10,705 nt of DNA from contig URYY01000074.1 of assembly GCA_900552245.1 (NCBI GenBank), forward strand, positions 1 through 10,705, written 5' to 3'. The notes beneath the pieces are model-generated. The model did no database searches. It was given only the letters and a program-made list of their open reading frames with translations, and was not told the DNA's origin. Both the position numbers and the translations under genes were made by a program. Shown here piece by piece: positions 7,396-10,705 of the stretch. Within the stretch, counting starts at the first letter, position 1, and every line of letters begins with the position of its first letter. The DNA is from an uncultured Opitutales bacterium. GTDB taxonomy: Bacteria > Verrucomicrobiota > Verrucomicrobiia > Opitutales > Intestinicryptomonadaceae.

Positions 7396-8016
7396 ATGAA
7401 AAAGAGAAACGCATTTACCCTAATAGAGCTTCTGATAGTTATTTCTATTATAGCCGTGATGGCAGGGCTTCTTATGCCCGCCATATCTACAGCCCAGACG
7501 AGGGCAAAGAAGATGACGTCGAAGAATTTCATGGTTCAGCTTGCGACTGCCATTGAGCGCTACAAGGCTGACTACGGCTTCTATCCCGAGGTTCTGACGG
7601 AAAAAGACAGGGTCAACCTCGGCGACGGCAACAATTCCGAAAACCTGATAAAATCTCTGACGGGCAAAAATCCCGACGGCACGGCTCTGTCAAATTCGGA
7701 CAGAAACAAGTACAACCGCCGAATGATTTCCTACATAGATTTCGACAATACAACCCTCATAAAGAAGAATAACAAGTGGACGATAATAGACGGTTTTGGG
7801 AATCCCAATATTTACATTTGCGTGGATAAGACCGGTGCCGGCTCGATAAAGAAGGGCTATCCGGCATTGACGGACGGTTTGAGCGCCGCCACCATAAAGG
7901 AGCTTATACCCGACACATCAATGGGCATACGCAAGTCTGTGATACTATTTACGCTAAAGAAGGACGCAAACCGCGATAAGGCTGACTACGACGCCGAGAA
8001 CGTCTTTACTTGGTAG
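7396..8016 (+). CDS. Second GspG-like pseudopilin
   Basis: The 206-residue product begins MKKRNA|FTLIELLIVISIIA, with cleavage expected after A6 and the assembly glutamate at E11. The segment AIERYKADYGFYP (52-64) is the typical GspG helix, and IDGFGNPNIYICVD (131-144) corresponds to the DPWGNPY region with the Trp replaced. The C terminus ends with a short Asp-rich stretch (DYDAENVFTW). Residues 66-125 are a charged, Asn-rich insertion without cysteines. It sits 45 bases after the first pseudopilin gene, with no strong ribosome site. Having two GspG-like proteins in tandem suggests duplication followed by divergence, since outside the N-terminal helix and these short blocks they look dissimilar. 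Specific function unknown. Confidence 0.82.
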   Translation: MKKRNAFTLIELLIVISIIAVMAGLLMPAISTAQTRAKKMTSKNFMVQLATAIERYKADYGFYPEVLTEKDRVNLGDGNNSENLIKSLTGKNPDGTALSNSDRNKYNRRMISYIDFDNTTLIKKNNKWTIIDGFGNPNIYICVDKTGAGSIKKGYPALTDGLSAATIKELIPDTSMGIRKSVILFTLKKDANRDKADYDAENVFTW

Positions 8017-8020
8017 TTGT

Positions 8021-8024
8021 GAGG
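8021..8024 (+). promoter_or_regulatory. Ribosome binding site of the third pseudopilin gene
   Basis: GAGG lies eight bases before the ATG at 8033, just after the stop of the preceding gene, and is followed by a T-run. It supports the chosen start. The next gene has a similar arrangement (AAGG followed by T-run). Confidence 0.6.
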
Positions 8025-8032
8025 TTTTTTGT

Positions 8033-8743
8033 ATGAGCAGTGCAAGAAAGGCATTTACATTGATAGAGCTATTGGTGGTCATAGCCATCATAGCGACGAT
8101 AGGAGCGGGCGGAGTTGCCTTAGTTAGGTGGAATACCAGCAAGCAGTCGCTTCTCACGGGGCAGCAGCAGCTGATGTCGGCTTTTGAAGAGGCGCGCATA
8201 CTGGCTTGCGCAAAGGCTACGCGCACGAGGGTTTTAATATACAAGGGCGACGATGTGTCGCGCAAGTTGCGACAGGTTGGAATAATATACGAGGCCTTTG
8301 ACGAATACGGAGAGAATATGGGTTGGGTCTCGCATTCGGCCGGCGCTACTCTCCCAAAGGGCGTGTTTTTCATTCCTCCATCGGGAGAGTTTAAGACCCT
8401 GGTTGATTTAAATCCGGCCTACAAGGAGTCTGACGTAATAAAGAGCACGTTCAGAAATGGGCTCACGGGAGCGCCTAGTGTCGTTGGCATGTCAAACTTT
8501 GGCAGCAAGGTTCCGCAGAGTATAGGCGAAGGCGGTGGAGACTGGTATTGCTACGAATTTTCTCCGGAGGGGCTTTCCGAGAATCCGAGCGCCGTTATTG
8601 TCTTGGGAATGGGCAACATAAACAGCAAAGGGCACATTATATTGGATAATCCCTTTGAAATTATGGGGTTTTCGGTGTTGAAAATGGGGAAGGTTGTCGG
8701 CTTCCGCGAATATGCGGAGATAGAGGGCAACGTTAAGAAATAA
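8033..8743 (+). CDS. GspH/FimT-like minor pseudopilin
   Basis: The 236-residue product begins MSSARKA|FTLIELLVVIAIIATIG, with cleavage expected after A7 and E12 as the +5 glutamate. After the helix comes QQQLMSAFEEARILACAKATRTRVLIY (44-70), the pattern of GspH/FimT proteins, where a helix rich in AR leads into the first beta strand. LPKGVFFIPPSG (107-118) and YEFSPEGLSENPSAVIVLG (174-192) resemble the GspH strands containing LPxGVxF and FxPxG. GspH is a minor pseudopilin. The protein is larger than usual for GspH (about 170). It could correspond to one of the Verru_Chthon cassette proteins (a TIGRFAM group of prepilin-like genes in Verrucomicrobium and Chthoniobacter), but I cannot test this. 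It follows the second gene by 16 bases and ends 9 bases before the next. Confidence 0.78.
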   Translation: MSSARKAFTLIELLVVIAIIATIGAGGVALVRWNTSKQSLLTGQQQLMSAFEEARILACAKATRTRVLIYKGDDVSRKLRQVGIIYEAFDEYGENMGWVSHSAGATLPKGVFFIPPSGEFKTLVDLNPAYKESDVIKSTFRNGLTGAPSVVGMSNFGSKVPQSIGEGGGDWYCYEFSPEGLSENPSAVIVLGMGNINSKGHIILDNPFEIMGFSVLKMGKVVGFREYAEIEGNVKK

Positions 8744-8745
8744 GG
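8741..8745 (+). promoter_or_regulatory. Ribosome binding site overlapping a stop codon
   Basis: TAAGG includes the stop codon of the GspH-like gene (8741-8743) and a Shine-Dalgarno AAGG (8742-8745) seven bases before the ATG at 8753. This arrangement suggests translational coupling of the third and fourth pseudopilin genes. Confidence 0.6.
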
Positions 8746-8752
8746 TTTTTCT

Positions 8753-9367
8753 ATGCAAAAGAAGAGAGCGTTTACTTTGATAGAGGTAATGATAGCCATA
8801 GGCATATTGGCTGTGTCGCTTACCTCGCTTGTGGTTTTGCTTACGGCAGTTTCTACGAAGATATCCGACGTGAGAGCTCAGAGCAAGGCAATTTCGCTTG
8901 TTGCCGATTTGGAAGTTCTGTTAAAGACCAAGTCTTTTGACGAGGTTTACAGTTGGGTTAGAAACGCGCGCAATCCCTACGTGATATACTTTTGGGATGA
9001 GTATCAGAACTATGATGAGGTTGACGACCCCTCGCTAGTTTCTGTGTCTTCTGAGACTCCCGGCAAAGTTTTGGGTGCGCCGCCGACAGGAGAGGATTTA
9101 AGGAGGATAGAGGGCAATGTCTATCGCGTAATACTAACTCTGAGCGAGGATTCTCTGAGGGGCAGGTACGTAAATTTGGACGCGCCCACGGTCCAGTACG
9201 GCGGAGGTTCGCTACCCGAGTCTGCAGATAAGTATGGCGAGGCCTTTGTGCCGATAAAAGTCGAGGTTTTGGTAGATCCCTTGGATGATATAGTCGTAGG
9301 TTATGGAGATGAAAATCAGAATAACCAGCGCAAGGTTCACACTGATTTAACGGTTAAAATGAGGTAG
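8753..9367 (+). CDS. GspI-like minor pseudopilin
   Basis: The 204-residue product begins MQKKRA|FTLIEVMIAIGILAVSLTSLVVLLTAV, with cleavage expected after A6 and E11 as the +5 glutamate. The EVMIAIGILAVSLTSL pattern is the style of GspI/PilV minor pseudopilins (EVLVALAIF in GspI). The rest is acidic with a predicted helix at 38-60 (QSKAISLVADLEVLLKTK) and little else to recognise. Order within the operon (between GspH-like and GspJ-like genes) supports the assignment, as gsp operons run G-H-I-J. In type II systems GspI binds GspJ and GspK to form the pseudopilus tip. The protein is longer than typical GspI (about 120). Confidence 0.75.
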   Translation: MQKKRAFTLIEVMIAIGILAVSLTSLVVLLTAVSTKISDVRAQSKAISLVADLEVLLKTKSFDEVYSWVRNARNPYVIYFWDEYQNYDEVDDPSLVSVSSETPGKVLGAPPTGEDLRRIEGNVYRVILTLSEDSLRGRYVNLDAPTVQYGGGSLPESADKYGEAFVPIKVEVLVDPLDDIVVGYGDENQNNQRKVHTDLTVKMR

Positions 9368-9373
9368 CGAGGT

Positions 9374-9397
9374 ATGGCGCATAGAGGTAGATATTAA
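9374..9397 (+). other. Seven-codon in-frame leader ORF ending directly at the TTG start of the next gene
   Basis: ATG at 9374 opens MAHRGRY and stops with TAA at 9395-9397, exactly before the TTG at 9398 and in the same frame as the fifth pseudopilin. GAGG (9361-9364) lies nine bases upstream. GAGGTA occurs three times between 9361 and 9389. It may be a leader for reinitiation, or the original start region disrupted by a stop codon. Confidence 0.4.
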
Positions 9398-10465
9398 TTG
9401 TCTCGCGCCCGCAGGGCGTTTACGTTGGTTGAGGTCATGGCGGCCTCTACCATAATGGTGCTTTTAATAGGAGCGGTCTTGTATATGGTCAGTCAGGTCT
9501 TGGCCTCTTGGAATGATTCCGCCGGAAAGATTCAGGGCTATTTTGAGGGAGATTCCCTGGCGGATTTCATGCAGCAGGATTTGCAGGCTATGGTTGTAAA
9601 GCGCGACGGCAGGGCTTGGATGCAAGTTGCCTATCCCAAGGATGTAGGAATGCTCACGGGCACTAGCATGGGCTCTATTCCGCTTCGCCCGCCGGAAATT
9701 ATGTTCTTTACACCCACTTACATACGTCCGCGCTTTGACAGCTCTCAGCTTATGAATCGCTCTACCGATAGAACGCCCATACCCGGTAGCGTATGCGCAG
9801 TAAAGTATCAGTTGAGTTACAAGAGCCCCTTCCAAGAGGGTTCCGCAAACGAGGGTGCAAATGCAAAGCAGTTTAATGCTTTCTACGGTCTCTACAGAGG
9901 TGTTATCGATTCAAAATCGACATTTGAAGAGGCTCTAGGCGATGCGCAGGGAACTGTTGACAATAACGAATACGCCCTCCAGCGCTTTTGGAACGGCACA
10001 TGCTCTGTATTGAACGATCAGGGCGCGTACGATAAGGGGGCGGATTTAAAGAGCTGGATATTGTCGCCCGAAAATTTTATAGCGGGCAATGTAGTCGATA
10101 TACAGATAACCTTTGCAATCATGTACAAGCGCGAGGGCGAGAATGTGTCCGAGGGGCAGTCTCCGTACCACGTTGCCTACATAGAGCCTGGTACTCCATT
10201 TACTGTCGCGGACAAAATTTATGTCGATGGAAATTTGTACGAGCGCAGTTCAAGCGGCGGCAAGAGCAATGTCTCGCCTTCGGAGGTTGAGAACGGCTTT
10301 TTGGCCTTTGCGGAGTTGTCGGTGACCTTCCTATCGGATACGGGCGTATTGGAAATGCGCAATATGCCGCCCGAGGGCAAGTTGCAGCGCTTTCAGGAAT
10401 TGCGCCAAAAATATGGTACTACAACGACGAGAAAATTTAAGTTTATTGTGGAACCGACCGAGTAA
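9398..10465 (+). CDS. GspJ-like minor pseudopilin, TTG start
   Basis: The 355-residue product begins with TTG, read as MSRARRA|FTLVEVMAASTIMVLLIGAVLYM. Cleavage is expected after A7 and E12 is the +5 glutamate. The TTG is forced by an in-frame TAA at 9395-9397; GAGG at 9384-9387 lies ten bases upstream. The helix continues as SQVLASWNDSAGKIQGYFEGDSLADFMQQDLQ (32-63), like the long helix of GspJ/PilW proteins ending in a DL pair. The C-terminal half includes a segment around 225-250 (NVVDIQITFAIMYKREGE) that looks like a beta sheet and LSVTFLSDTGV (about 310-320). Both are typical of GspJ-like proteins, but the length is well above that of GspJ (about 200). In Verrucomicrobium and Chthoniobacter the Verru_Chthon cassette protein C is of similar size, as I recall. 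It ends six bases before the next start. Confidence 0.75.
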   Translation: MSRARRAFTLVEVMAASTIMVLLIGAVLYMVSQVLASWNDSAGKIQGYFEGDSLADFMQQDLQAMVVKRDGRAWMQVAYPKDVGMLTGTSMGSIPLRPPEIMFFTPTYIRPRFDSSQLMNRSTDRTPIPGSVCAVKYQLSYKSPFQEGSANEGANAKQFNAFYGLYRGVIDSKSTFEEALGDAQGTVDNNEYALQRFWNGTCSVLNDQGAYDKGADLKSWILSPENFIAGNVVDIQITFAIMYKREGENVSEGQSPYHVAYIEPGTPFTVADKIYVDGNLYERSSSGGKSNVSPSEVENGFLAFAELSVTFLSDTGVLEMRNMPPEGKLQRFQELRQKYGTTTTRKFKFIVEPTE

Positions 10466-10471
10466 TTTGAT

Positions 10472-10705
10472 ATGACACTAACACAAGAGCAGGCAAACGA
10501 AGTAAAGGAATGGCTCCAAGGCGGGGCGGGGATTGGCGATGTTCAAAAGCGCCTGTCCGAGAAATTTGGCATAAATATGACGTATATGGACGTCAGGTTT
10601 CTCATAGACGACCTAAACTTGGAGGTGGTTGACAAGCCCGAGCCAAAGAAGGAAGTTCAGAATCAGGATGCGGCGGCTCAGGAGCAGCCCAGTGGGCAGA
10701 CCGGC
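10472..10705 (+). CDS. Uncharacterised small protein with helical N-terminal domain, cut by window edge
   Basis: The frame is open from the ATG at 10472 to the edge, giving 78 residues. Residues 1-52 look like a compact helical domain: helix LTQEQANEVKEWLQ (3-16), the turn GGAGI, helix DVQKRLSEKFG (23-33), the turn INMTYMD, then helix VRFLIDDLNL (41-50). The layout is like a helix-turn-helix of the kind seen in short DNA-binding or adaptor domains. From residue 54 it becomes a Pro/Glu/Gln/Ala-rich tail that looks unstructured. There is no signal peptide or membrane segment, so a cytoplasmic protein is likely. I recall similar N termini in verrucomicrobial hypothetical proteins but can name no family. 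It starts six bases after the GspJ-like gene, where gsp operons would have gspK, so it is probably co-transcribed. Function unknown. Confidence 0.8.
   Translation, partial: MTLTQEQANEVKEWLQGGAGIGDVQKRLSEKFGINMTYMDVRFLIDDLNLEVVDKPEPKKEVQNQDAAAQEQPSGQTG

Noticed and set aside
7954..8373. Minus-strand frame of 139 codons opposite pseudopilin genes
   Set aside because: It is the antisense of prepilin N-terminal helices, which regularly produce such frames.

Overview
The window looks like chromosomal DNA from a bacterium of the PVC group, most likely Verrucomicrobiota. This is an inference from gene style: a run of genes encoding prepilin-type N termini with the sequence (K/R)xA|FTLIE, weak ribosome binding sites, AT-rich intergenic DNA, and a small protein of a kind I associate with Verrucomicrobiota. 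No rRNA, tRNA, insertion sequence, phage gene or CRISPR array is visible.

Layout. (1) Positions 1-1194, minus strand: the N-terminal 398 codons of polynucleotide phosphorylase (pnp), cut by the window edge. (2) Positions 1195-1923: an AT-rich stretch of about 730 bp with no supportable gene and two hairpins, one a plausible terminator for the leftward operon. (3) Positions 1924-6565, minus strand: a compact purB-tgt-mutL operon for adenylosuccinate lyase (purine synthesis), tRNA-guanine transglycosylase (queuosine modification) and the mismatch-repair ATPase MutL. The gaps are 4 and 42 bp. (4) Positions 6566-6693: a divergent, AT-rich promoter region. (5) Positions 6694-10465, plus strand: five consecutive pseudopilin genes. 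By order and sequence style they resemble GspG, a second GspG-like protein, GspH, GspI and GspJ of a type II secretion or type IV pilus-like fibre. (6) From 10472 to the window edge: the start of a small, uncharacterised, probably cytoplasmic protein in the same operon.

How they work together. The leftward genes are housekeeping functions grouped as an operon with no obvious shared pathway. The rightward genes plausibly build a periplasmic pseudopilus or a verrucomicrobial pseudopilin cassette. The ATPase, inner-membrane platform, secretin and prepilin peptidase needed for assembly are not in the window.

The most notable points are: a Tgt in which all three structural zinc cysteines are replaced (I302, S304, S306 in place of Cys) while the histidine remains; a MutL whose C-terminal domain lacks the endonuclease metal motif; an in-frame stop codon in the leader of the fifth pseudopilin, which forces a TTG start directly after TAA; and the uniform Ala at -1 of all five prepilin cleavage sites. 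I do not see a convincing wholly new system. The pseudopilin cassette with its attached small protein is the best candidate for an under-described one.
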